In this document: piece by piece, positions 55,556-63,261 of the stretch
How positions within the stretch are numbered: position 1 is the first letter of the stretch
Layout of the letters: every line of letters begins with the position of its first letter
Assembly (NCBI GenBank): GCA_913056185.1
Contig: CAJXLV010000008.1
Span: 1-64,000, forward strand
DNA length: 64,000 nt
Reading direction: 5' to 3'
Source of the DNA: an uncultured Bacteroidota bacterium
GTDB taxonomy: Bacteria; Bacteroidota; Rhodothermia; Rhodothermales; Salinibacteraceae
The notes under the pieces: generated by a model
The model's input: the letters and a program-made list of their open reading frames with translations, nothing else
What the model was told of the DNA's origin: nothing
Databases searched by the model: none
Position numbers and translations under genes: made by a program

Positions 55556-56331
55556 GCCCCGACCCCAAAGAAGGCAAAGTCGTAGCGGCTGGGGTCGTCC
55601 GGGCAGAAGTGTCGGCAGATGGCTGTGAGGCGGCGCACGGCGGTCCAGTCGTTCGTCTTTCGGGACAAGAGGCCGAGTGCGCGTGCCTGCCGCCCCACGT
55701 GCACGTCCACCGGAAGCATGAGCTCCGAGGGAGCAAGAACGGACCATAGGTCCAGGTCGACCGGGCCCGGCCGCACCATCCAACGCAGGTACATGTTGAG
55801 CCGCTTGCAGGCGCTGCCCGCCTCCGGCCGTGCCAGGTGCTTGCGCAGGCGCTGCGGGGTGTCGTCGTGCAGGGTGAGGAGGGTGGTGCTTACGCCCTGG
55901 AGCATGGCCCCGACCGGCGACGCGCCGTCTGTGGCGGAGGGGGCAGGGCGGTGCGCTGCGAAGAGGGCCTCCATCGTCTCGTGCCGCTCCAGCGCCGCGC
56001 TGAGGTTGGCCGTTAGCCAGTGTGCATCGACGGGCTGAAAGGTGCGATGCACAAACCCCTCGAGTGCGCGTGCGTCCTGGGCCGGGTCGTACGTGCGCAC
56101 AAACCGGTACGGCGCGTTGTCCATTCGCTCGCAGAGCGCCTCCAGCTTCCGGAGCATTACATCACGCCGCCCCCAGGCCAGCAGAGCGGCGTAGAACCCG
56201 ATAACGGCCTGGTCGCGGGGATCGTCGAACGCATGGGGAACGGATACGGGATCGTCCTCGATGAAAGAGGGCTGTTCGTATCGGTCGACCAGCGTGTCCA
56301 GGTACGCGCGGAGAGCATCGAGGGAGGCCAC
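55480..56331 (-). CDS. TIGR02757/DUF2400 family protein
   Basis: The about 283-residue product has a helical N-terminus (LDALRAYLDTLVDRYEQP), a DPVSVPHAFDDPRDQAVIGFYAALLAWGRRD block, FVHRTFQP and the C-terminal LPVDVHVGRQARALGLLSRKTNDW ... DPSRYDFAFFGVG motifs of the TIGR02757 (DUF2400) family. Proteins of this family resemble base-excision glycosylases in fold but have no settled function. No ATG fits; a GTG at 56329-56331 gives a sensible start. The frame upstream is Arg/Pro-rich and not conserved. It converges on and overlaps the flavin reductase gene. Confidence 0.8.
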   Translation of the reverse strand: MASLDALRAYLDTLVDRYEQPSFIEDDPVSVPHAFDDPRDQAVIGFYAALLAWGRRDVMLRKLEALCERMDNAPYRFVRTYDPAQDARALEGFVHRTFQPVDAHWLTANLSAALERHETMEALFAAHRPAPSATDGASPVGAMLQGVSTTLLTLHDDTPQRLRKHLARPEAGSACKRLNMYLRWMVRPGPVDLDLWSVLAPSELMLPVDVHVGRQARALGLLSRKTNDWTAVRRLTAICRHFCPDDPSRYDFAFFGVGAQDDSLDARFTGANRVDGSSLPTPR

Positions 56332-56614
56332 AGGCGAGAACGGGTGTGTGCGGAGCGAATGCTGTACCCCGACGGAGAGCCGAGGCGTGCGTTCCAGGAG
56401 CCGTCGGCAGGGCCTCCGCGCATGGGGGCTGCATTCTCGGCCCCTGTATCGCCGCTGTATCGCCGCCGTGGGGCACTGGTGCGGGCCGGCCCGTTCTGGA
56501 AAACTTCGTGTGTCCCTCGTCCGTCCGCGCTCCCGCATTGCCATTTTCGGTGCTGCACTGCTTTATTGAGACCTGTGTCTGCAGACGCCCCACCAATCAA
56601 CCTGCTCTCCAACG

Positions 56615-57625
56615 ATGGCCGATGATGAACAGCTGTTGGACTTTGAGAAGCCGCTCGTGGAGCTTGAGGAAAAGCTCGCGGAGATGCGGGACCTGAACGC
56701 GGAGACTCAGGACGATCTCTCCTCCGAAATTGAAGCCCTGGAGGACCGCGTCGAGCAACTCCGGACCTCCATCTATCGCAACCTCACGCGGTGGCAGCGC
56801 GTGCAGATTGCGCGTCATCCGCAACGGCCCTATACGCTCGATTACATCGACGCGCTTACGCAGGACTTTACGGAACTGCGCGGCGACCGCACCCATGGCG
56901 ACGATCGATCCATCGTGGGCGGCCTCGCTACGTTTGCAGGGGGGCGCTACGGGGCGCACGACCGCACTGTGATGATGCTGGGCCACCAGAAGGGCCGCGA
57001 TACTAAGGAACGCAAGTACCGACGCTTTGGGATGCCCAATCCCGAAGGCTACCGGAAGGCGGAGCGGCTCATGAAAATGGCCGCGAAGTTCGACAAGCCC
57101 GTAGTGGCCCTGCTCGACACGCCCGGGGCCTACCCCGGCATGGAGGCGGAGGAGCGAGGGCAGGCCGAAGCCATTGCGCACAACTTGTTCGAGATGGCAC
57201 GGCTGGAGACGCCCATTGTGGTGGTGGTAATTGGGGAAGGGGCGTCCGGGGGCGCGCTGGGGCTGGGGATCGGGGATCGGATTCTGATGCTCGAAAACGC
57301 CTGGTACTCGGTCATCGCACCGGAGAGCTGCTCGCAGATTTTGTGGCGCTCGTGGGACCACAAGGAAGATGCGGCCCGGGCCCTGAAACTGACGGCCCCT
57401 GACCTGACGGAGGTGGGCATTGTGGATGAGATTGTGCCGGAGCCGATCGGGGGGGCACATCGTGATCCGGCGTCGACCTATCAGTCGGTGGGCCGGGCAG
57501 TGGCCGGGGCGCTGCAGGCTCTCGACCCACTCGATGCCCAAACCCTTCTCGATCAACGGCTCGAAAAGTTTGACGACCTCGGCGCCTACGAATCGGCCAC
57601 GCCGATGGCGCCGTCCGAAGGATAG
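56615..57625 (+). CDS. accA: Acetyl-CoA carboxylase carboxyltransferase subunit alpha
   Basis: Carboxyltransferase alpha subunit, transferring CO2 from biotin to acetyl-CoA in fatty acid synthesis. The 336-residue protein has the N-terminal helix ([16 protein letters not shown]), the [12 protein letters not shown] region, the oxyanion-loop glycines [31 protein letters not shown], and [15 protein letters not shown]. Length is standard. The beta subunit gene accD is not in this window. A hot-dog thioesterase gene follows after 40 bases. Confidence 0.97.
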   Translation: MADDEQLLDFEKPLVELEEKLAEMRDLNAETQDDLSSEIEALEDRVEQLRTSIYRNLTRWQRVQIARHPQRPYTLDYIDALTQDFTELRGDRTHGDDRSIVGGLATFAGGRYGAHDRTVMMLGHQKGRDTKERKYRRFGMPNPEGYRKAERLMKMAAKFDKPVVALLDTPGAYPGMEAEERGQAEAIAHNLFEMARLETPIVVVVIGEGASGGALGLGIGDRILMLENAWYSVIAPESCSQILWRSWDHKEDAARALKLTAPDLTEVGIVDEIVPEPIGGAHRDPASTYQSVGRAVAGALQALDPLDAQTLLDQRLEKFDDLGAYESATPMAPSEG

Positions 57626-57665
57626 CCCACAAACGCTCCCTTTCGATCTTCCGATCGGCCTGGCA

Positions 57666-58085
57666 ATGGCGCTTCCCTACACGTACGAGCGACGCGTGCG
57701 GTACCGAGAGTGTGACCCGATGGGCGTGGTCTACCACACGGTGTACCTCGATTATTTTGAGGAGGCCCGCACGGAGGCGCTGCGCCACATGGGCGTGCGC
57801 TACCGCGATCTCGAGGCTGATGGCATCATCATGCCGGTGGTGCATGTGGAGATGGATTACCACGCCTCCGCCCACTACGACGATCTTCTTGCCATCGACG
57901 TCCAGTTCGCCCAGCCCCCTTCGGTCCGCGTGCCCATTGAGTATGCGGTGCGGCACGTTGGGGCGGACGACGTGCTCACCACCGGCCACACCACGCTCTG
58001 CTTTATGGATGCGGAGCAGCGCCGCCCTACTCGTCCTCCGCCTGCGGTGCGGCAGGCCTTTGCGGCCGGTCTGGATCCCTCTTGA
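57666..58085 (+). CDS. Acyl-CoA thioesterase, hot-dog fold (4HBT)
   Basis: A 139-residue single-domain thioesterase of the YbgC/FadM type. The active-site helix motif YRECDPMGVVYHTVYLDYFEEART contains the catalytic aspartate and histidine and the usual YxxYFE ending. The second half matches the family (VEMDYHASAHYDDLLAIDV). It hydrolyses acyl-CoA or acyl-ACP thioesters; specificity cannot be read from sequence. It follows accA closely and is probably in the same operon, linking it to fatty-acid metabolism. ATG 57666 gives the family start; the longer frame reads through accA. Confidence 0.92.
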   Translation: MALPYTYERRVRYRECDPMGVVYHTVYLDYFEEARTEALRHMGVRYRDLEADGIIMPVVHVEMDYHASAHYDDLLAIDVQFAQPPSVRVPIEYAVRHVGADDVLTTGHTTLCFMDAEQRRPTRPPPAVRQAFAAGLDPS

Positions 58086-58533
58086 GGTCCGTCTTGGGGG
58101 CGGAAGGGACCATGCACACTGCGTGCGGGGTCGCTCTCGCTTCGTGCTGGCGTCCGCGTTGCTTGCGTATCAGTATTGAGCAGAGCACGAGAAGAACCCT
58201 CTGAACGCACTCGGTCGCTTCGCTCCCAGCGCAGGAGCGGGCCCGGCCTCCGCCGAGCCCCGAACCGGCCGGCTCGGGGGCGCGTCTCGTTGAGCAAACC
58301 GAAACACTCCTGATTTGAGGGGGGTGTAAGTACTCCAAGTTGTGAGTGTGTGGGCGGGCGTTGCGCGTTCGCACCGGTGAGGGCCGACCCCGCCCGCCCC
58401 TGCCCTCATCGCGGTGTCCGGAGGACTCGGTTTGCTGCCCCGGCAGACCACACAATTCTCACCTCGCACAACTCATCCCCCACAACACAGGGCCAGTACT
58501 GTCTTTTGAGGCAGGCGAGAACGCGGAGGCACT

Positions 58534-58565
58534 CCCTCCCGACCGCACACCCTCCCGACCGCACA
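58534..58565. repeat. Two 16-bp tandem copies
   Basis: CCCTCCCGACCGCACA occurs at 58534-58549 and again at 58550-58565. Confidence 0.85.
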
Positions 58566-58574
58566 TGCGGTGCA

Positions 58575-58740
58575 CCCCGCAGCGGGGCCCCTGGCGACCG
58601 CCAATCAGATCATAAGATCTGCGCAGCGCCGCAAGGCTCTTGCAGGCAGGCGGGCAGACCCGTGGGCCAAGGGCAGCAACGCCCGCAGGAGAACCTCCCG
58701 GCGTTGTCCCGAAGGGAGCCTCCTCGAATCGCCGGGAGAG
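58575..58740 (+). other. Structured leader-like region upstream of acuC-like gene
   Basis: Consecutive dyads: CCCCG/CGGGG (58575-58587), CAGATC-ATAA-GATCTG (58606-58621), GCGGGC/GCCCGC (58650-58686), GGAG/CTCC (58688-58698), and a longer stem CCCGGCG/CGCCGGG (58697-58736) with an inner TCCC-GAA-GGGA hairpin (58707-58717). Together they suggest a folded 5' UTR or small RNA on the plus strand. No named RNA family was recognised. Confidence 0.35.
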
Positions 58741-58761
58741 ACGTCAACCATCACCGCCCCC

Positions 58762-59898
58762 ATGGCCACGCTGCTTTTTCACGACCGGTATCTCGACTAC
58801 AATTTCGGGCCGGAGCACCCGTTCAGCCCCGTCCGCCAACGGATGACCATGGACCTGCTGGAGGCGCTGGGGCACTCTGTAGAGGCGGTGGCGCCCCCGG
58901 TGGCCCGTCGCGACGATGTGCGGCGGGTCCACAGCGAGTCGTTCGTGGAGACGGTGGAAGCGGCCTCTGCGGGCACGGCCCCGCCGCAGGCGCGAGAGTA
59001 CGGCCTCGACACCGGCGATGTCCCGGTCTTTGACCGGATGGATGCCGCAGCGCGTGGGCTGGTGGGGGGCACGCTGCACGGCGCCGAACTGATTGCGGAC
59101 GACCGGGCCCGTCGCGTGCTCCAGCTTGGCGGCGGGCTGCACCATGCCCGCGAGGATCGGGCCTCGGGCTTCTGCGTCTACAACGACCTGTCCGTCGCCA
59201 TCGATGCGCTGCGGGCGCACGACCTCCGTGTGGCGTACGTGGACGTGGACGTGCACCATGGGGACGGCGTCCAGTTTCTGCACTACAACGACCCGGCCGT
59301 CCTCACGCTCAGCCTCCACGAAACCGGGCGCGCGCTCTTTCCGGGCACCGGCGGGGTGCAGGAGGTGGGGCGGGGGCTCGGGAAGGGCTTTTCCCTGAAT
59401 GTGCCTCTCGCCCCGTTCACCGAGTCGGGCAGCTACCTCGATGCCTTCGAGCGTGTGGTGCCCTACGCCCTGTCGCATTTTCAGCCGGACGTGGTGGTGG
59501 CGCAGTGCGGGGCCGATGCCCACTTCAACGACCCGCTGGCCGATCTGCTCCTCACCACGCACGCCTACGAACAGATCTTTCGCCGCCTTCTCGCCCTGGC
59601 CGACGACCACGCGGACGGCCGCCTGCTCTGCACGCTGGGGGGCGGCTACCGCCTCGATGGGGTGTCGCGCATTTGGGCCCTGCTGGCGCTGCTGATGCAG
59701 GGGCACGACCTGCCGGAGGCCCTTCCCAAGGACTACCGCGCCCGCTGGGACGCGCGCCTGGACGATCCTCTCACGCCCACTCTGCACGACCGCACACGCA
59801 CCTTCGAAGTGGAGCGGCGCGCGTCGATCGAGGAGCAAAACCGCCGGGCGAGCGAGCAGGCGATGGAACAGGTGGCGGCGCACTGGCACCACGCGTAG
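58762..59898 (+). CDS. AcuC-like histone deacetylase family protein
   Basis: A 378-residue zinc deacetylase of the arginase/HDAC superfamily, related to AcuC (acetoin utilisation) and acetylpolyamine amidohydrolases. Active-site features are GGGLHHAREDRASGFCVYND (His-His pair), the metal site DVDVHHGDG, and QCGADAHFNDPLADL with the third metal aspartate. The C-terminus is an acidic/charged helix. It removes acetyl groups from proteins or polyamines; the substrate is unknown. ATG 58762 is preceded by CCCCC and by a strongly structured leader. Confidence 0.88.
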   Translation: MATLLFHDRYLDYNFGPEHPFSPVRQRMTMDLLEALGHSVEAVAPPVARRDDVRRVHSESFVETVEAASAGTAPPQAREYGLDTGDVPVFDRMDAAARGLVGGTLHGAELIADDRARRVLQLGGGLHHAREDRASGFCVYNDLSVAIDALRAHDLRVAYVDVDVHHGDGVQFLHYNDPAVLTLSLHETGRALFPGTGGVQEVGRGLGKGFSLNVPLAPFTESGSYLDAFERVVPYALSHFQPDVVVAQCGADAHFNDPLADLLLTTHAYEQIFRRLLALADDHADGRLLCTLGGGYRLDGVSRIWALLALLMQGHDLPEALPKDYRARWDARLDDPLTPTLHDRTRTFEVERRASIEEQNRRASEQAMEQVAAHWHHA

Positions 59899-59921
59899 CG
59901 CCACGCATCGCCGAGATGCGT

Positions 59922-59955
59922 TTCATGCTTCGTACTGGTTCATACCTCGTACTGG
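59922..59955. repeat. Two 17-bp tandem copies across the murF stop
   Basis: TTCATGCTTCGTACTGG (59922-59938) and TTCATACCTCGTACTGG (59939-59955). The second copy contains the end of the minus-strand murF-like gene, whose stop is at 59940-59942. Confidence 0.85.
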
Positions 59956-61568
59956 TCGGGCAGGTCGTTCTCGTAAAGCACCACGTCGCCGGTGTGGAGG
60001 TGCTGCTTCAAAAACGCCTGGGCGTCGGAAAGCCCCTCGAACACGTGCACGCGCTCCTCGGGAAACTGCGCCGCGGAGAGGCCTTCCTGAATGGGCCGGG
60101 TCTGGTCGCCGCCCACCAGCGCGACGAGATCGAGGTTGTGCTCCGCGAGGGTGCGCCCGAACGCCTCGTTCTCGGCCCACTGCCGGTCGCCGAGCTCCAC
60201 CATGCCGGGCGTGACGATGACGCGCCGCCCGCCCTCCATCTCGCTCAGGATCTCGACTGCGTTGCGGGCGCCGACGGGGTTGGAGTTAAAGGCATCGTCG
60301 ATGATCGTTAGGCCGTTCTGTCGGCGGAGCTGGAGGCGGTGCTCCACCGGCTCGAGGCGGCGGGCCGCGTGGGCCATCGAGCGGAGGCGCAGGCCCATGG
60401 AGCGCCCCACAGCGGCGGCGAGAAGCACATTGAGCACGTTGTGGCGGCCCAGGAGCGCCGTCTCAAACGTCGCAGTGGTGCCCGTGTCGTCGGTCACGTC
60501 GAACGTGGTGCCGTGGGCGTCGTAGCGAATGTGGTCGGCGGTGAGGTCGGCCGCGGGGTGGCCCTCGGTGGAGACCCGCCACACCGGGCCGGAGGCGCGT
60601 TCGGCCATGGCGGCCACCCGCTCGTCGTCCACGTTCAGGATGGCGGGGCCTTCGGCGGCGGTGCGCTCCACAAGCGTGCCCTTCTCCGCCGCAATGCGGT
60701 CCTGCGTGCCCATCGTTTCCAGGTGGGCCACCCCAACGGTGGTCACGACGGAGGCATCCGGCGCGGCGATGTCGCACAGCTCGTCCATATCGCCGGGGTA
60801 GCGAATGCCGTACTCCAGCACCATGACCTGGTGCTCGGGCCGCAGGTGCTCGTTGACGGCCAGGCACAGCCCCATGGGGGTGTTGTAGGAGCTCGGCGTG
60901 GCGTACACGTTGTAGCGCTGCCGCAGGAGCTCGGCCGTAATAAATTTGGTGCTGGTCTTGCCGTAGGACCCGGTAATGCCCACGACCGTGAGGCCCGGGC
61001 GATTGCGCAGCCGACGGCGGGCCTGTTGCTTAAAGCCCTGTTGAAGGGCGGATTCGACGGGCTGCATGATTCCCGCGCCGAGCGCCACCCAGAGCGGCGC
61101 GCCGAGGTCGGCCACGAGGAACCCGCCCAGGTACCAGAGCACGCCCGTGGGCGTCCCCAGCGTCCATCCGTACAGCCCGCCCGCCGCCACGGGGAGGAGC
61201 GTCCAGAGGCCCACCGGAACGGCGAGGCGGGTCATCCGCTCGGTAAACGCCAGCGGCTTCTTTTCCTGATCGCTGCGGTAGCGGCGCGAGGAGACGAACG
61301 CGAGGGCCCACGCCGGCGTCACGACGAGGGCCACTGTGGACGGCGCCCCCATCGACGTCCCCAGGGCGCCGCCCAGGAGCAATGCCGCGCCCGCCCCATG
61401 GGAGGGGCGCACGAGGAGCGTCCAGTGACTGGCGAGCCAGCGGCCGTAGCGGTCAAACTTGTAGGTTTCCAGCTGAAAGAGGTGGAGGAAGAACCGGACG
61501 CGTCGCCCGGCCCGCCACCCCGCAAACCCGGTGGCAAGGAGCCCGAGAAGAACAAGAGCTGTGGTCAT
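59940..61568 (-). CDS. murF: Membrane-anchored Mur ligase (MurF type)
   Basis: A 542-residue protein. Residues 1 to about 170 form about five hydrophobic segments, which standard MurF lacks. The ligase core starts with P-loop G197-ITGSYGKT-205 (ATP) and includes AEKGTLV, LLGRHNVLNVLLAAAVG and the DDAFNSNPVG motif typical of MurF central/C-terminal domains. MurF adds D-Ala-D-Ala to UDP-MurNAc-tripeptide; the fused membrane domain suggests a membrane-linked or substrate-modified version, as reported for some other phyla (I am unsure of the exact function). Start choice: ATG 61566-61568, with others 6 and 10 codons upstream. Confidence 0.82.
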   Translation of the reverse strand: MTTALVLLGLLATGFAGWRAGRRVRFFLHLFQLETYKFDRYGRWLASHWTLLVRPSHGAGAALLLGGALGTSMGAPSTVALVVTPAWALAFVSSRRYRSDQEKKPLAFTERMTRLAVPVGLWTLLPVAAGGLYGWTLGTPTGVLWYLGGFLVADLGAPLWVALGAGIMQPVESALQQGFKQQARRRLRNRPGLTVVGITGSYGKTSTKFITAELLRQRYNVYATPSSYNTPMGLCLAVNEHLRPEHQVMVLEYGIRYPGDMDELCDIAAPDASVVTTVGVAHLETMGTQDRIAAEKGTLVERTAAEGPAILNVDDERVAAMAERASGPVWRVSTEGHPAADLTADHIRYDAHGTTFDVTDDTGTTATFETALLGRHNVLNVLLAAAVGRSMGLRLRSMAHAARRLEPVEHRLQLRRQNGLTIIDDAFNSNPVGARNAVEILSEMEGGRRVIVTPGMVELGDRQWAENEAFGRTLAEHNLDLVALVGGDQTRPIQEGLSAAQFPEERVHVFEGLSDAQAFLKQHLHTGDVVLYENDLPDQYEV

Positions 61569-61685
61569 GTCGCCGCGCGAGTGCATGGTGAGAGGCACCG
61601 GCGCCCCGGGCAGGCCGCCGACAGCGTGCGTCTCGTAAACATTGGACGCGCCGCGTTGAGCTGCAAGGGCCGGCGAGGAGCGTGG

Positions 61686-62459
61686 CTACGAGTTTTTCAG
61701 GAAATGCTGCAGGCCCGCCTGCACCACGTCCGGCTGTCGGAGGTGGCCAAAGTGCCCGGCCCCCTCCAGCTCCACGAGGCCGCAGTCCGGAATCTCCGAC
61801 GCCATCACGGTCATCTGTCGGCGCGACACCGCCTCATCCTCCGTCCCCCAGAACAGCAGCGTGGGCACGTCCACCCGGCGGAGCGCACCGTTCAGGTGGT
61901 GGTTGACGGTGTGGACGAACGTTTCGCGCATAACGCCCTGCTCGGCGTTGTAGTCGGCCGAGCCGAGCAGGCGCCACACCAGCGAGTGGCGGAGCCAGTC
62001 CTCGGCGGGGGCCCGCACCGAGGCGGGGAGCGCCTGCACCGGGGCCTTCAGGGCCGTGGCCAGGGCTGCGCGCAGGCGATGGGCCCAGGAGCGCTCCGGC
62101 GCGACGCCCGACGGACTGATGAGGGCAAGCCGCTCGATGGGTGCCGAGGCGGGATCGCCGGCCATGTAAAGCGCGATGCGGCCCCCATTGGAATGGCCCA
62201 CGACGGTGACGGCCGATGGGATCGAGTCGCGAATGTACGCGTTGAGCACGTCCGCGTGCTCCGGAACGCCCCACGGCTCCGGTGGATCTGGGGACGCCCC
62301 GTGCCCCGGCAAATCCACGAGGTGTGCTTGAAAGGGAGGCGCGAGACTCTCGGCCAGGGGGCGCATATCCTGGCGGCTGCGGCCCCAGCCGTGAAGCAGA
62401 AGGAGGGCGGGGCCCTCGGAAGGCCCCAAGACCTCGACGTTCAATCTGTAATCCTGCAC
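61686..62459 (-). CDS. Alpha/beta hydrolase
   Basis: A serine hydrolase of about 257 residues. LLLLHGWGRSRQDM (oxyanion loop), LVDLPGHG, nucleophile GHSNGG and the late GTEDEAVS and GAGHFGH segments give the Ser-Asp-His triad. Substrate unknown. Two starts are possible: an ATG at 62538-62540 adds 27 residues with unusual codons, or a GTG at 62457-62459 that starts closer to the conserved domain; I prefer the GTG. It lies about 120 bases upstream of the murF-like gene on the same strand. Confidence 0.85.
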   Translation of the reverse strand: MQDYRLNVEVLGPSEGPALLLLHGWGRSRQDMRPLAESLAPPFQAHLVDLPGHGASPDPPEPWGVPEHADVLNAYIRDSIPSAVTVVGHSNGGRIALYMAGDPASAPIERLALISPSGVAPERSWAHRLRAALATALKAPVQALPASVRAPAEDWLRHSLVWRLLGSADYNAEQGVMRETFVHTVNHHLNGALRRVDVPTLLFWGTEDEAVSRRQMTVMASEIPDCGLVELEGAGHFGHLRQPDVVQAGLQHFLKNS

Positions 62460-63261
62460 AAAGAAACCGAACGTCAGGTGAAGAGGGGAACGCGAGGGCA
62501 ATTCAAGAAACCCTGTATGGGGGAAGGCGTTCCGGTGCACAAGTCGTACCCTGTCTTCTGGCTTCGTGCCAGATCCGGTCTCGCACGCGGAGGCATTGCG
62601 CCGAATGCGTTTCCGGAATTGTCCTCACCGGCGTGAGGGCACAAGACTCCTTGCGTTGCCTTACAGGCGCATGTTGGCACTCTGGCATCTGGGGCCCTCG
62701 GTGCATTGCAGAGCTCGTGTCCTTGCAAAGCGTCCCCGCCCTTGCACGGGCATCATAGAGCTCCGTGTCTTGCATTCTGCAGATGCATAGTACCAGACAA
62801 GACATGTGTGCCGCCCCGAGTCTGTTCGGCCGATTGCTACGTCCCATTATTCACCCCCGGTCTTGCTGCCGCCCCGTCCGGAGCGGCGTCCTTGCGTGCT
62901 GGCATGGACGGCACGTACGGGAGCATCCCCCAGAAATTTCACCCAGTCCTGCGCGCCCAGACTCACCAGATGGCTCGCGCGTGATCTCCGGGGAGCCCCG
63001 GTGTTTGGGCTCTCGGCGACAGCGCACTCCTGTTGCCCATCCGCACGTTCGCGGCTGCGCGCAGTAGCAGGGAGCAACGCGTGCCCGGATCCAAAGGAAC
63101 TCAGTCCATCCGAGTGGGGGCCCGGGCACGGAGCGGTCTCTGCCGTCCCCGTTCGATCGTTTGCATCGCGCACACGACCTCGCGCACACGACTCCACTAT
63201 TGCATCTCGGCACGCCTCCACACGGGCGCTGTCGGCCTCATCATCCACTGTAAAACCGACT
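62460..63261. other. Divergent intergenic region before rho
   Basis: About 800 bases between the divergent alpha/beta hydrolase and rho genes. It holds a two-copy 14-bp repeat (63167-63194) and an imperfect repeat of GAGCTCGTGTCCTTGCA near 62711 and 62758. No RNA gene, terminator or convincing small gene was found. Confidence 0.5.
63167..63194. repeat. Two 14-bp tandem copies in the rho leader
   Basis: CGCGCACACGACCT (63167-63180) and CGCGCACACGACTC (63181-63194), about 70 bases before the rho start. Confidence 0.8.

Larger units (their letters stand above)
58086..58761. other. Long intergenic region with hairpins and a 16-bp repeat
   Basis: About 675 bases with no gene. It contains a hairpin CCGAGCC/GGCTCGG (58253-58277), a perfect or near-perfect tandem pair at 58534-58565, and a dense group of stem-loops at 58575-58740 just before the deacetylase gene. 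No known riboswitch or RNA gene motif was recognised. Confidence 0.6.

Noticed and set aside
58606-58740. Cobalamin, glycine, SRP or 6S RNA candidate
   Set aside because: Individual pieces (for example GTCCCGAAGGGAGC) loosely resemble parts of known RNAs, but core consensus sequences such as the SRP GGAA tetraloop neighbourhood are missing. Kept only as an unnamed structured region.
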